A stretch of DNA of 64,000 nt from Halobiforma lacisalsi AJ5 (lineage in GTDB: Archaea > Halobacteriota > Halobacteria > Halobacteriales > Natrialbaceae): NCBI RefSeq assembly GCF_000226975.2, contig NZ_CP019285.1, positions 496,001-560,000 of the forward strand. Reading direction: 5' to 3'. A program made the position numbers and the translations under genes. Positions 16,909-26,591 of this stretch are shown in pieces. Below the pieces are notes generated by a model. That model worked only from the letters and a program-made list of their open reading frames with translations. It was not told the DNA's origin and did no database searches. Position 1 is the first letter of the stretch. Each line of letters starts with the position of its first letter.

Positions 16909-19794
16909 ATGGAGTGGGTATTCAGTTCGTCGTCAGCAGCGTCCGCGTTCCGGTTCGGAGTACTATCGGTCGGCATCGCAGCCGCGGTCGTCGGTGCCGG
17001 GTTCCTGGCCGGGTTGCCGGGCCTGCTGGGCGGCGGCGCGCTGATCGTCGTCGTCGGAACGGTACTGGGTCACTGGTCGAGCAGTCGCATCGACGGCACG
17101 ATCGAGCGGATCGAGACCGAAGCGAGGCCCGGTGACGCCGAGGCCGTCGGCTACGAGTTCGACGCGATGAGCGACACCGCGGACCTGGGCGACGCCGTCG
17201 AGGCGACGCTCAAGGAGAACCGCAGACTCCGCGAACGAACGACCGAGCTCAAGGACGAAACCGACCGTCTCGAGGCTCGAAACGAACGGATCGAGGCACA
17301 GGCAGCCGATCTCGAGGAAGCGATGGGGCTGTGTGCGGCCGGGCGGCTCGCCCACCGGATCGAACCCGACGAGGACGCCCCACTTGACGTTGCCGAGGAG
17401 TTCAACGCGATGATGGACGAACTCGAGGGAACGATCCGCCAGCTCAAGGACTTCGTGGCGCTCGTTGTCACCTCGAGCGACGAACTGCTGGCCGGCACGG
17501 ACGAAGTGACCACGGCGAGTACGGAGATCAGCGACGACATCCAGGAGATCGCCGACGGCTCCTCGGTCCAGTCCGAGCGCCTCGAGGCAGTCAACGCCGA
17601 GATGGACGTCCTCTCGTCGAACATCGAGGAGATCGCGAGCCGCTCGGAACGCGTCGCATCGCTCTCGGCCGAGACCGTCGAGACCGGCCGGGAGGGACGG
17701 GAAGCAGCGCGGACGGCAATCGACGGCCTCGAGGAGATCGAGACGGGGTCGACCGAGGCCGTCGAAGCGATCGAGACGCTCCACGAGGACGTCGAGGCGA
17801 TCGACGAACTCGTCGAACTGATCGCCGACATCGCCCACCAGACGAACATGCTGGCGTTGAACGCCAACATCGAGGCCTCCCGCGGGAGTGGCGGGGACGA
17901 CGGCGAAGGGTTCGCGGTCGTCGCCTCGGAGGTCAAGGACCTCGCGAGCGAGGTCCAGTCGGCCGCCGAACGGATCGAGACTCGCCTCGAGCGGATCCAG
18001 GAACGGACCGCATCGGCGACGCAGACGGTCACCGAGACCGAGGCGATGATCGCGGACCACACCGACTCGGTCGAGCACGCGCTGGCCGCACTCGAGGAGA
18101 TCGCCGAGTACGCCGAGGGGACCAACGACGGGGTCCAGGAGATCCACGCGGCCGCCGACCAGCAGGCCGAGTCGACCCAGCAGGTCGTCGCACTGGTCGA
18201 CGAGACGGCGACGATCAGCGAACGGACGTCGGGGCTGGCCGCGAACGTCGCCGCCTCGGCCGAAGAACAGACGTCCGCGCTCTCGAGCGTCTCGGACGGC
18301 GCGGCCGAACTCGCGGAGAACGCGGCGTGGCTCCGGGATACGCTCGACATGTACAAAGCGCGCGCGGAGGTGCCGGGCCACGAGCGGACGCTTCCGGAGT
18401 CCGAGGGCGGCGACGTCGCGGTCGCAGCCGCGGATGCGGACGTGGCCACGGCGACGTCGACCGCCGGTAACGAACTCGAGGGTGACGGAGAACCGGCCGC
18501 TCGGTCGGGGAACGCCGACGCGGCCGACGAAACGGCGTTCGAGTTCACCGACGTCGACGACGACGGCCTGTCGACCCAGTTCGCCAGCGGCGTCGCCGTC
18601 GGCGACGACGGGTTCGCGGTCGGGAAGGAAGCCGCGACACGGGCGGCCGAAGGCCTCGAGACCGACGGTCGCGTCGACTTCGGGCAGGTGTTCTGTTCGC
18701 CGGAGTACGACTACGACGCGGTGCTTTCCGGGATCCGGTCGGTCGTCGGAGACGACGTCGAGCTGATCGGCTCCTCGTCGTCGGGTGAGTTCACCGAGGA
18801 AACCAGTACCGAGGGGAGCGTGACCGTCGCGCTCGTGGCCAGCGACTCGATCCGGTTTTTCAGCGGGATCGGGACCGACCTCTCGGCGGGCGTCGCGGCC
18901 GCGGTCAACGAGGCCGTCGACGGGCTGCCGGCCGCAGTCGAGGGATACCCCCACCGGTCGGCGATCGTCCTCCACGACGGGCTGGCGGGCGTCGGCGACC
19001 AGGTCGCGGTCGCGACCCAGCGCAACCTGGGCCACGACGTGAGCTTCGTCGGCGGCTCGGCCGGGGACGACCTGGCGATGGAGGCGACCCACGTCTTCCG
19101 GAACGACACGGTTGCCTCCGACGCGGTCGTCGTCGGCATGCTGGCGTCGACGGAGCCGGTGACGATCAGCGTCGATCACGGCCACTCGCCGATCTCCGAG
19201 CCGATGACAGTGACGAACTCGGAGGGCGGGCGCGTCCTCGAGCTCGACGGGAAACCGGCCTTCGAGGCCTGGCGCGAGGCCGTCGAACCGTACCTCGCCG
19301 AGCGCGGCCGCGAGATCGATGTCGAGGGCCTCGAGGACGGCAGCCTCGAGTTGCTCGGGCTGTTGACCGAGTTCGAGTTCGGCATCGAGGAGGGCCGGGG
19401 AGCCAGCGACGACGGCTACAAGATCCGCTGGCCGGGGCTGTCCCTGACGACGGCGGGGCACCTCGACTTTCCCGTCGGCGTCCCAGAGGGAACCGAGTTG
19501 CGAGTGATGCACAGCCCCAAACCCGAACAGATCGAATCCGCTCGAGACACCGCCCGCGAAGCCGTCGAGAACGCCGTGGCCAGCTCGAGCGGGATCGCCG
19601 GCGGATTCGTCTACGACTGTGCCTGCCGATCGATCATCCTCGAGGACGAGTTCGGCGAGGCCGTCGACGCGATGGCCGACGAACTCGAGGTACCCTTCAC
19701 CGGAATCGAAACCTACGGCGAACTCTGTATGGAGCGCGGACAGTTGAGCGGTTTCCACAACACGACGTCGGTCGTCATGTTGCTGCCGGAGTGA
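16909..19794 (+). CDS. Membrane-anchored methyl-accepting chemotaxis transducer fused to FIST_N-FIST_C sensory domains
   Basis: A 961-residue protein. Two closely spaced hydrophobic segments (about residues 16-36 and 39-55) with no extracellular loop anchor it. A HAMP-like region lies near residues 140-185, and a long coiled-coil signalling domain follows whose tip reads IADIAHQTNMLALNANIEAS near residues 305-325, followed by GFAVVASEVKDLASEVQ. This is the CheA/CheW-contacting hairpin of chemoreceptors. After an acidic linker (residues 490-550), the C-terminal 410 residues match FIST_N (ASGVAVGDDGFAVGKEA, IGSSSSGEF, GGSAGDD) and FIST_C (FVYDCACR, TYGELCM, FHNTTSVVMLLPE), a cytoplasmic small-ligand sensor pair. 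The usual order is therefore reversed, with input at the C-terminus. The ATG at 16909 is preferred over a TTG 27 bases earlier. Confidence 0.9.
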   Translation: MEWVFSSSSAASAFRFGVLSVGIAAAVVGAGFLAGLPGLLGGGALIVVVGTVLGHWSSSRIDGTIERIETEARPGDAEAVGYEFDAMSDTADLGDAVEATLKENRRLRERTTELKDETDRLEARNERIEAQAADLEEAMGLCAAGRLAHRIEPDEDAPLDVAEEFNAMMDELEGTIRQLKDFVALVVTSSDELLAGTDEVTTASTEISDDIQEIADGSSVQSERLEAVNAEMDVLSSNIEEIASRSERVASLSAETVETGREGREAARTAIDGLEEIETGSTEAVEAIETLHEDVEAIDELVELIADIAHQTNMLALNANIEASRGSGGDDGEGFAVVASEVKDLASEVQSAAERIETRLERIQERTASATQTVTETEAMIADHTDSVEHALAALEEIAEYAEGTNDGVQEIHAAADQQAESTQQVVALVDETATISERTSGLAANVAASAEEQTSALSSVSDGAAELAENAAWLRDTLDMYKARAEVPGHERTLPESEGGDVAVAAADADVATATSTAGNELEGDGEPAARSGNADAADETAFEFTDVDDDGLSTQFASGVAVGDDGFAVGKEAATRAAEGLETDGRVDFGQVFCSPEYDYDAVLSGIRSVVGDDVELIGSSSSGEFTEETSTEGSVTVALVASDSIRFFSGIGTDLSAGVAAAVNEAVDGLPAAVEGYPHRSAIVLHDGLAGVGDQVAVATQRNLGHDVSFVGGSAGDDLAMEATHVFRNDTVASDAVVVGMLASTEPVTISVDHGHSPISEPMTVTNSEGGRVLELDGKPAFEAWREAVEPYLAERGREIDVEGLEDGSLELLGLLTEFEFGIEEGRGASDDGYKIRWPGLSLTTAGHLDFPVGVPEGTELRVMHSPKPEQIESARDTAREAVENAVASSSGIAGGFVYDCACRSIILEDEFGEAVDAMADELEVPFTGIETYGELCMERGQLSGFHNTTSVVMLLPE

Positions 19795-19901
19795 TGGCTG
19801 ATACGGATTGCTGTCCCGATGTACCGGCGCAACTGCCGCCCTAGTCGCGGTTGCGCCGGAAACGACTTACAGGAAACCGTACGGGAGGGAAAATCGGGGT
19901 G

Positions 19902-20654
19902 TCAGTCCGCCGCGAGGCGTTCGCCCCCGACGTAGTCCCTGGTCGCGTCGACGAGTTCCTGCCGGTACCCGCTCGAGTCGGGGTCGCGCGCGAGTTCCCG
20001 GAACCGCCGCTTGAACCCCTCGAAGTTGACTCCCGGTGCGTCCATCGCCGCGACGCGCGCGAGGTCGTACAGTCGGTGGTTCTCGTCGACGAGATCGTGT
20101 CGTTCCGCGAGCGCCAGCGCGAATGCTGCGTTCACGGCTGTAATCTCCGGGTCGGCGCTCGCCGAGAGCCGAAGCCCCTGTCTGGAGGGCGTGTCCGGTC
20201 GGTCCGCGACGGCCGTCGCGAGGCTGGACTCGAGGAAGGCGAGCAGTTTCTCGCCGGGGCCGACCGAGAGCGTGATGTCGTCGGCGTAGATGTCTTTCAT
20301 GTGGTTGGCGATCTGGCGGCAGTGGGCGAGTTTCCGCCGTTCGACGCTCTTTCCAGCCAGCGCGAGGAAGAGTACCTCCTCGATCGACTGGGTGTGGGAG
20401 GGGTGTTCCTGCTCGTATCTGGCCATGTGTGCGAACTCGTGTAACGCGAGTTCCCGAGCCATCGCACTCGAGGCAGCCTGTCTCGAGATGTTGAGGACGT
20501 GGCGGTCCTCGTAGTGGCCCGCCCACGTTCGTTCGTCGGGGTCGTCCCGGAGGTGGACGTGAACGGGGAGCGAGAGATCGTGTTCGGTCTCGAAGAGGTC
20601 GCGGGCGCTGAGAAACGGTGAAGTCGGGCCCGGCCCCTGAACGCGGAGGTCCAT
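19902..20654 (-). CDS. Haloarchaeal protein with HEFAH metallopeptidase-like motif (DUF5781-like)
   Basis: A soluble 250-residue protein. Residues around 72-84 contain [21 protein letters not shown], a HExxH-like zinc-site pattern with a further His and Glu downstream, set in a helical protein without a signal peptide. The family is, from memory, the uncharacterised DUF5781 found next to EF-2 in haloarchaea. No function is proven; a minimal zinc protease fold is possible, but the rest of the sequence gives no further catalytic signature. It is divergent from aEF-2, with 295 bases between the two start codons. Confidence 0.7.
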   Translation of the reverse strand: MDLRVQGPGPTSPFLSARDLFETEHDLSLPVHVHLRDDPDERTWAGHYEDRHVLNISRQAASSAMARELALHEFAHMARYEQEHPSHTQSIEEVLFLALAGKSVERRKLAHCRQIANHMKDIYADDITLSVGPGEKLLAFLESSLATAVADRPDTPSRQGLRLSASADPEITAVNAAFALALAERHDLVDENHRLYDLARVAAMDAPGVNFEGFKRRFRELARDPDSSGYRQELVDATRDYVGGERLAAD

Positions 20655-20915
20655 GCGTACCTATACCAATAGCCGTCCAACCATGTCTCTTACGCCCGGT
20701 TGCGCAGGCCGCGAGACGACGGTCGGCGAGCGAGAGCGCCCGAGACCGGGGACGACGGCTGCGGGCTCGAGTATCCGATACGGGCTCGAGACGCGATGGG
20801 TGGTGCCGATCGTTCGCCCCCGGGACAATTCGTGCGTGTTGTTACCTCACGTAAAGTGGATATTTCACGCGCCCGAGCGGGAGACGCGTCGGATTCTCCC
20901 GACGACGAAACACTA

Positions 20916-20949
20916 CCCTTTTGACCCCGCTACCGGTAATGGGGGGTAT
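20916..20949 (+). promoter_or_regulatory. Promoter region of aEF-2
   Basis: A weak TATA-like CCTTTTGA at 20917-20924 lies 25-32 bases before the ATG. The 295 bases between the two divergent starts otherwise show only GC-rich non-coding sequence with in-frame codons upstream of aEF-2 that have no homology. Confidence 0.4.
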
Positions 20950-23136
20950 ATGGGCCGACGCAAGAAGATCGTCCAAGAGTGTGAACGGCTGATGGACGAA
21001 CCGGAGAACATCCGGAACATCGCCATCGCCGCTCACGTCGACCACGGGAAAACGACTCTCTCCGACAACCTGCTGGCTGGTGCGGGCATGATCTCCGACG
21101 AGACTGCCGGCGAACAGCTCGCGATGGACACGGAGGAAGACGAGCAGGAACGTGGGATCACCATCGACGCGGCGAACGTCTCGATGACCCACGAGTACGA
21201 GGGTACCAACCACCTCATCAACCTCATCGACACGCCGGGCCACGTCGACTTCGGTGGCGACGTCACCCGTGCGATGCGCGCCGTCGACGGTGCGCTCGTC
21301 GTCGTCGACGCCGTCGAAGGGGCGATGCCCCAGACCGAGACCGTCCTGCGCCAGGCACTGCGCGAGGGCGTCAAGCCGACCCTGTTCATCAACAAGGTCG
21401 ACCGCCTGATCTCCGAACTGCAGGAAGGCCCCGAGGAGATGCAGGAGCGACTCCTCTCGGTCATCCGCGACGTCAACGAACTCATCCGCGGGATGACCGA
21501 GGACATGGACGACGTCGACGACTGGACCGTCTCCGTCGAGGACGGCACCGTCGGCTTCGGTTCCGCGCTGTACAAGTGGGGCGTCTCTATGCCGTCGATG
21601 CAGCGTACCGGGATGGACTTCGCCGAGATCATGGAACTCGAGCGCGCCGACAAGCGCCAGGAACTCCACGAGAAGACCCCGCTGTCGGACGTCGTGCTCG
21701 ACATGGTCTGTGAGCACTTCCCCAACCCCGTCGACGCCCAGCCCCGACGTATCCCGCGTATCTGGCGTGGCGACGACGACACCGAACTCGCCGAGAACAT
21801 GCGCCTGGTCGACGAGGACGGCGAGGTCGTCTTCATGGTCACCGACATCTCGATGGACCCCCACGCCGGCGAGATCGCCTCCGGTCGCGTCTTCTCGGGT
21901 AGCCTCGAGAAGGGCCAGGAGCTGTACGTCTCCGGGACGGCGGGCAAGAACCGCATTCAGTCCGTCGGCGTCTTCATGGGTGGCGAACGCGAGGAAGTCG
22001 ACGAGGTTCCCGCGGGGAACATCGCTGCGGTGACGGGGCTGAAAGACGCCATCGCCGGCTCGACCGTCTCGAGCACGGAGATGACGCCGTTCGAGTCGAT
22101 CGAACACATCTCCGAGCCGGTCATCACGAAGTCCGTCGAGGCCCAGAACATGGACGACCTGCCGAAGCTGATCGAGACGCTGCGCCAGGTCTCCAAGGAG
22201 GACCCGACGATCCAGATCGACATCAACGAGGACACCGGCGAGCACCTGATCTCCGGGCAGGGTGAACTCCACCTCGAGGTCATCACCCAGCGTATCGAGA
22301 AGAATCAGGGCATCCCGGTCAACACCGGTGAGCCGATCGTCGTCTTCCGCGAACAGCCCCAGGAACCCAGCGCCGAGGTCGAGGGGATCTCGCCGAACCG
22401 CCACAACCGCTTCTACATCTCCATCGAGCCGATGACGGACGAACTCGTCGACACGATCAAGCTCGGCGAGGCGTCGATGGACATGCCCGAGCAGGAACGC
22501 CGCGAGGCCCTGCAGGAAGCCGGCATGGACAAGGACACGTCCCAGAACGTCGAGACCATCCACGGGACGAACGTCCTCATCGACGATACGAAGGGTATCC
22601 AGCACCTGAACGAGACGATGGAACTCGTCGTCGAGGGGCTCGAGGAGGCCCTGGACAACGGTCCGCTCGCCAACGAGCCGGTTCAGGGGACGCTCATCCG
22701 CCTGCACGACGCCCGACTCCACGAGGACACCATCCACCGCGGTCCGGCCCAGGTCATCCCTGCGGTCCGTGAAGCGGTCCACAACGCCCTGATCGACGGC
22801 AAGATCAAGATGCTCGAGCCGATGCAGGACGTCCGCATCGACGTGCCCAACGACCACATGGGCGCCGCTTCGGGCGAGATCCAGGGCCGTCGTGGCCGCG
22901 TCGACGACATGTACCAGGAAGGCGATCTGATGGTCGTCGAGGGCATCGCGCCCGTCGGCGAGATGATCGGGTTCGCTTCCGACATCCGCTCCGCGACCGA
23001 GGGTCGCGCGTCCTGGAACACGGAGAACGCCGGCTTCGAGGTCATGTCCGACTCGCTCCAGCGCGAGAAGATCATGGAGATCCGCGAGCGCAAGGGCATG
23101 AAGCTCGAACTGCCCGAGCAGATCGACTACATCTAA
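20950..23136 (+). CDS. fusA: Translation elongation factor aEF-2
   Basis: A 728-residue GTPase that translocates the ribosome. The G1 loop AHVDHGKTT lies at residues 28-36, the G2/G3 region includes [10 protein letters not shown] and [13 protein letters not shown]4 is NKVD, and the diphthamide-site histidine is His596 in [18 protein letters not shown]. The start [12 protein letters not shown] is the archaeal consensus N-terminus. No tuf or rpsJ follows, which differs from the common str-operon order. Confidence 0.98.
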   Translation: MGRRKKIVQECERLMDEPENIRNIAIAAHVDHGKTTLSDNLLAGAGMISDETAGEQLAMDTEEDEQERGITIDAANVSMTHEYEGTNHLINLIDTPGHVDFGGDVTRAMRAVDGALVVVDAVEGAMPQTETVLRQALREGVKPTLFINKVDRLISELQEGPEEMQERLLSVIRDVNELIRGMTEDMDDVDDWTVSVEDGTVGFGSALYKWGVSMPSMQRTGMDFAEIMELERADKRQELHEKTPLSDVVLDMVCEHFPNPVDAQPRRIPRIWRGDDDTELAENMRLVDEDGEVVFMVTDISMDPHAGEIASGRVFSGSLEKGQELYVSGTAGKNRIQSVGVFMGGEREEVDEVPAGNIAAVTGLKDAIAGSTVSSTEMTPFESIEHISEPVITKSVEAQNMDDLPKLIETLRQVSKEDPTIQIDINEDTGEHLISGQGELHLEVITQRIEKNQGIPVNTGEPIVVFREQPQEPSAEVEGISPNRHNRFYISIEPMTDELVDTIKLGEASMDMPEQERREALQEAGMDKDTSQNVETIHGTNVLIDDTKGIQHLNETMELVVEGLEEALDNGPLANEPVQGTLIRLHDARLHEDTIHRGPAQVIPAVREAVHNALIDGKIKMLEPMQDVRIDVPNDHMGAASGEIQGRRGRVDDMYQEGDLMVVEGIAPVGEMIGFASDIRSATEGRASWNTENAGFEVMSDSLQREKIMEIRERKGMKLELPEQIDYI

Positions 23137-23149
23137 GGCATCCACAGCC

Positions 23150-23193
23150 CGGACCGGCGCTGTCGCGGTCCGTTCGCCGCTTCGTTTTCTCTT
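23150..23193 (+). terminator. Hairpin plus T-rich tract after aEF-2
   Basis: CGGACCG at 23150-23156 pairs with CGGTCCG at 23166-23172 (loop 9), and TTCGTTTTCTCTT follows at 23181-23193. It begins 14 bases after the aEF-2 stop. Confidence 0.55.
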
Positions 23194-23293
23194 CGGGACG
23201 CCGTTTATCGGAGCACAGAGACACGGGTGTGAGTAGCGTGTGCCCTCGATCGACGTCGCGATTCGAGCCACCGCAGGTACCGAGGCCGACGGT

Positions 23294-23440
23294 TCAAGCC
23301 GTAAGCACGGTGTAAAAGAACGGGATCATCACGGCGAAGGCGATGATGGTCAGCGCCCAGGGAAATACCACCACAGCACCGAGCGCGAACAGGACACCGA
23401 CGGTCGCAACGATCGCCTTCTGCCGGAGGCTAATATGCAT
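23294..23440 (-). CDS. Small membrane protein, 48 residues, unknown function
   Basis: The ATG at 23440 opens a 48-residue frame that is basic for the first 8 residues (MHISLRQK) and then almost wholly hydrophobic: AIVATVGVLFALGAVVV, a Pro turn, and ALTIIAFAVMIPFFYTVL. This suits a two-helix membrane hairpin. The frame continues upstream for 29 more codons without membrane or domain character, so the short start is preferred. Similar tiny double-TM proteins are frequent in haloarchaeal genomes. No function can be inferred. Confidence 0.55.
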   Translation of the reverse strand: MHISLRQKAIVATVGVLFALGAVVVFPWALTIIAFAVMIPFFYTVLTA

Positions 23441-23577
23441 AGCGGGAAGACATAGTTGAAGACTATATTTGTTACGAGAGAAATTCGTTGTCGTCGATTC
23501 GGCTCGAGGCCGCCACGGGCCGGCCATCGGGAATCGAAAACGAAGTCGCAGCGGAACCGACGATTCGTGCGATCCGA

Positions 23578-24957
23578 TTACTCGCGTTCGCCCGCACCCA
23601 GCGCGGCTTCGCCGACCTTCTCGTGGCCCTCGATGACCTCCTGGCCGTCCATGTACGGCCGCAGTGCCTCCGGAACCGTGACCGTTCCGTCCTCGTTCTG
23701 GTAGTACTCGAGGATGGCCACCATCACGCGCGGGATCGCGAGGCCAGAGGCGTTCAGCGTGTGCAGGTATTCGGCCGACTCGTGGCGTTCGGGTCGGTAG
23801 CGCAGTCCGGCACGGCGGGCCTGGAAGTCCTCGAAGTTCGACGCCGACGAGACCTCGAGCCAGCGGCCGCCGCGGTCGGGGCCGTCGTCCATGTCGTCAG
23901 CGGGGGCCCAGACCTCGATGTCGTAGGTCTTCGCGCTCGCGAAGGTGAGGTCACCGGTACAGAGTTCGAGGATGCGGTACGGAAGCTCGAGCCGTCGGAG
24001 CACCTCCTCCGCCTCGTCGAGCAGTTCCTCGAGGCGGTCGTAGCTGTTCTCGGGTTCGACGAAGTTGACCAGTTCGACCTTGTTGAACTGGTGGACGCGG
24101 ACGATCCCGCGGGTTTCGGTCCCGTGTTCGCCGGCCTCGCGCCGGAAGTTCGGCGTGTAGGCCTGGTGTTTCAGCGGGAGGTCGTCCTGCAGGAGGATGT
24201 CGCCGGCGTACATGTTGGTGACCGGGACCTCCGCCGTGGGGCAGAGCCAGAGGTCCTCCTCCTCGTACTCCTCGTCGTTGCTGCCGCCGATGCGGTAGGC
24301 GTCGTCGGCGAACTTGGGGAGCTGGCCGGTTCCGCGCATCGCCGCGCTCTTGACCGGCACCGGCGGGAAGAGGTCGACGTACCCCTGCTCACGGTGGACG
24401 TCCATCATGAACTGGATGAGCGCGTGCTCCAAACGGGCGCCGTCACCCTTGAGGAAGTAGAAGCCGGAACCGGTGGTCTTGGCACCGCGGTCCTCGTCGA
24501 TGATGTCCATCTCCTCGCCGAGTTCGTAGTGGGGTGTCACGTCCTCGGGCACGTCCCGCAGGTCGTCGAACCCCCAGCGGCGGTCCTCGACGTTGTGTCG
24601 CTCGTCGACGCCCAGCGGGACGCTCTCGTGGGGCACCTGGGGGACCTCGAGTATTCGGTCCCGGAGTTCCTCCTGGAGGTCGTCGGCTTCGGCCTCGACG
24701 TCCTCGATCTCGGCTTTCAGTTCCTTGGACTGCTCGATGGCCTCGTCTTTCTCCTCCTGTTTCCCCTCCGCGACCAGTTGGCCGATCTGCTCGGTGATCT
24801 GGTTGCGCTCGTGGCGGAGTTCGTCGCCGCGAGCTTTCAGTTCCCGCCACCGCTCGTCGAGGTCGAGAATCTCGTCGAGGTCGACGTCGGCACCCCGGTT
24901 GTCGAGTGCGTCCCGAACCTCGTCGGGATTCTCGCGTACGTACGTCCGGTCAAGCAT
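23578..24957 (-). CDS. serS: Seryl-tRNA synthetase
   Basis: A class II synthetase of 459 residues that charges tRNA-Ser. The N-terminal residues 25-110 form the long antiparallel coiled-coil tRNA arm (WRELKARGDELRHERNQI onward). Motif 2 appears as FRREAGEHGTETRGIVRVHQF, with the conserved catalytic Arg and Glu, and motif 3 near the end as TLNASGLAIPRVMVAILE. The SSASNFEDFQARR serine-pocket segment is present. The start MLDRTYVREN is the family N-terminus; a far longer upstream frame runs antisense through the next gene and is not coding. It is transcribed alone, divergent from the PhoU-TrkA_C gene. Confidence 0.97.
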   Translation of the reverse strand: MLDRTYVRENPDEVRDALDNRGADVDLDEILDLDERWRELKARGDELRHERNQITEQIGQLVAEGKQEEKDEAIEQSKELKAEIEDVEAEADDLQEELRDRILEVPQVPHESVPLGVDERHNVEDRRWGFDDLRDVPEDVTPHYELGEEMDIIDEDRGAKTTGSGFYFLKGDGARLEHALIQFMMDVHREQGYVDLFPPVPVKSAAMRGTGQLPKFADDAYRIGGSNDEEYEEEDLWLCPTAEVPVTNMYAGDILLQDDLPLKHQAYTPNFRREAGEHGTETRGIVRVHQFNKVELVNFVEPENSYDRLEELLDEAEEVLRRLELPYRILELCTGDLTFASAKTYDIEVWAPADDMDDGPDRGGRWLEVSSASNFEDFQARRAGLRYRPERHESAEYLHTLNASGLAIPRVMVAILEYYQNEDGTVTVPEALRPYMDGQEVIEGHEKVGEAALGAGERE

Positions 24958-25080
24958 TACCCGTGAATTCAGGACGGCCGTCCAAAACCGTATCGGAAGA
25001 TCGCGTGGCGTCGGAACCGCCTGGGGTCGATCGCTGGGGGAAAACCGAGCGACGCCAGCCGGGAACCCGGGGCGGAAAAC

Positions 25081-25110
25081 GTTTTTTGGACCGGCAGGAT
25101 TGGTTACAGT
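25081..25110 (+). promoter_or_regulatory. Leaderless promoter of the first PhoU-TrkA_C gene
   Basis: A T6-containing GTTTTTTGG at 25081-25089 sits 22-30 bases before the ATG at 25111, the leaderless TATA spacing seen repeatedly in this window. Confidence 0.4.
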
Positions 25111-26319
25111 ATGGATCCGCTCGAGGGCGAGACGTCGTCGGCACCGATCGAGTACGAGCCCGTCAACGTCAAGGACGTACTCGTCGAGATGAAGGACACG
25201 GCGGAGTTGCTGATCGACCTCGCCTACTCCGCGGTGCTTCACTCGAGCGAGGAGATTGCCCGGGAGGTGCTTCGACTCGAGGAACGGATGGACGTCCTCG
25301 AGATGCGCGCGCGGATGGGGCTGATGATGGCCGTCCGCAAGCCGAAAGACGCCGAACAGCTCGCGCCCGTTCTGGGGATCGTCACCGCCGCCGACGACAT
25401 CAGCGACGCTGCCGGCGACATCGCAAAGGTCGTCCTCGAGGACATCGGCCTGCCGGAGGCGATGCGGACCGCCCTGCCGGAGGCCGTCGAGACGCTGGTC
25501 CGCGGAGTGGTAGCCCCCGATTCGGTGTACGCCGACCGCACGCTCCAGGACATCGACCTCGAGTCCGAGACCGGCGTCCGAGTGATCGCGCTCCGACGCG
25601 GGGACGAGTGGCTGCTCAACCCCGGTCCGACGACGACGATCAGGGGCGACGACGTCGCACTCCTGCGCGGTCCCGAGATCGCCATCGGCGACGTCTGCGA
25701 GACGATGACCGGCACGGGCTACGAGCCGCCGACCGCAGACACCCCCGACGTCGAGGACCTCGAGCGGGCGGTCGACACGATCGTCCACATGAAGAACCTC
25801 TCGGAACTGGCCGTCGACCTGGCCTACAGCGCCGTCCTCTTCGACAGCGAGGCCCTGGCCGAGGAGGTTCGGAACCTCGAGGTCGAGGTCGACGCCCTCG
25901 AGTCGCGGTTCGAGGCCTGGACGCTCCGGGCGGCCGGGGACGCGCCCGACCCCGTCGCCCTGCGGGGCCTGATCCACCTGGGCAGCGCGACCGAGGTGAT
26001 CAGCGACGCGGCGATCGACATCAGCGAGGGCGTGCTCCGGGAGATCGACGTCCATCCGGTCGTCCAGTTGGCCGTCGAGGAGAGCGACGAGATCATCACC
26101 CGCGTCGAGGTCGAACCGGGCAGCGAACTCGACGGCAAGGAGATCGTCGCCGGCGTCCCGGATACGGAGACGACGATGTCGGTGATCGCCGTCCGGCGGC
26201 CCGACGAAGGATGGTTGCTCGTCGGCGACGCGAACGCCGAAATCCGCGGCGGCGACGTGCTCATCTCGAAGGGGACCCGGACGGCGGCCGCGGCGTTCGA
26301 CGAGATGTCCGAGCCCTGA
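25111..26319 (+). CDS. PhoU-TrkA_C (RCK_C) tandem regulatory protein, copy 1
   Basis: A 402-residue cytoplasmic protein built from two repeats of PhoU-like helices plus RCK_C. PhoU-like regions occupy about residues 16-115 (VLVEMKDTAELLIDLAYSAVL) and 225-310 (IVHMKNLSELAVDLAYSAVL); the recurring ELxxDLAYSAxL makes the internal duplication obvious. TrkA_C/RCK_C domains follow at about 135-205 (SETGVRVIALRRGDEWLLNPGP) and 325-395. RCK_C domains bind small ligands or ions and gate potassium or divalent-cation transporters. A close paralogue at 39051-40241 lies beside an MgtE pair, and this copy has an MgtE pair 1.2 kb away, so regulation of that transporter is inferred. Confidence 0.88.
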   Translation: MDPLEGETSSAPIEYEPVNVKDVLVEMKDTAELLIDLAYSAVLHSSEEIAREVLRLEERMDVLEMRARMGLMMAVRKPKDAEQLAPVLGIVTAADDISDAAGDIAKVVLEDIGLPEAMRTALPEAVETLVRGVVAPDSVYADRTLQDIDLESETGVRVIALRRGDEWLLNPGPTTTIRGDDVALLRGPEIAIGDVCETMTGTGYEPPTADTPDVEDLERAVDTIVHMKNLSELAVDLAYSAVLFDSEALAEEVRNLEVEVDALESRFEAWTLRAAGDAPDPVALRGLIHLGSATEVISDAAIDISEGVLREIDVHPVVQLAVEESDEIITRVEVEPGSELDGKEIVAGVPDTETTMSVIAVRRPDEGWLLVGDANAEIRGGDVLISKGTRTAAAAFDEMSEP

Positions 26320-26360
26320 TCGGGAGCGTTCGTCGCGCTCCTGGGCGGTCGATCGCACAC

Positions 26361-26591
26361 TCACTCGAGCGACGCCACCAGTACGCCGACGAGTTCGAGG
26401 TACACCGCCGTGCCGACGGCCACGACCGCCAGCGCGAGGACGAGCGACGCGAGCGTTCGAGCCCGTTCGCCGTACTGGAACCGGGGCCGGAGACGAAACC
26501 GATCGCGGGCCGAACTCGGACGCGGGAACGCTCGAACCACCTCGAGCAGCGTCAGTGCGACCGAGACGGCGATCGTCATGGTCGCCGTCAT
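26361..26591 (-). CDS. Small two-helix membrane protein, unknown function
   Basis: A 76-residue frame starting MTATMTIAVSVALTLLEVV with a first hydrophobic helix, a basic loop (RPSSARDRFRLRPR) and a second helix (LASLVLALAVVAVGTAVYLELVGVLVA). The positive loop predicts a cytoplasmic side between the helices. It lies between the PhoU-TrkA_C gene and the non-coding gap, on the opposite strand. I do not recognise the family; it could be an accessory of the neighbouring ion-transport genes, but nothing beyond location says so. Confidence 0.5.
   Translation of the reverse strand: MTATMTIAVSVALTLLEVVRAFPRPSSARDRFRLRPRFQYGERARTLASLVLALAVVAVGTAVYLELVGVLVASLE

Noticed and set aside
16963..19758. Minus-strand frame of 931 codons
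   Set aside because: Antisense of the MCP-FIST gene, with no recognisable fold.
20653..20949. 99 codons in frame upstream of aEF-2
   Set aside because: No homology, contains the promoter candidate, and the consensus aEF-2 N-terminus begins at 20950.
23240..23455. 71-codon plus-strand frame after aEF-2
   Set aside because: Overlaps the small membrane protein in antisense and is low-complexity; the minus-strand frame has better protein character.
24958..26364. Long N-terminal extension of seryl-tRNA synthetase
   Set aside because: The frame stays open upstream, but it crosses the divergent PhoU-TrkA_C gene in antisense, and MLDRTYVREN is the known family start.
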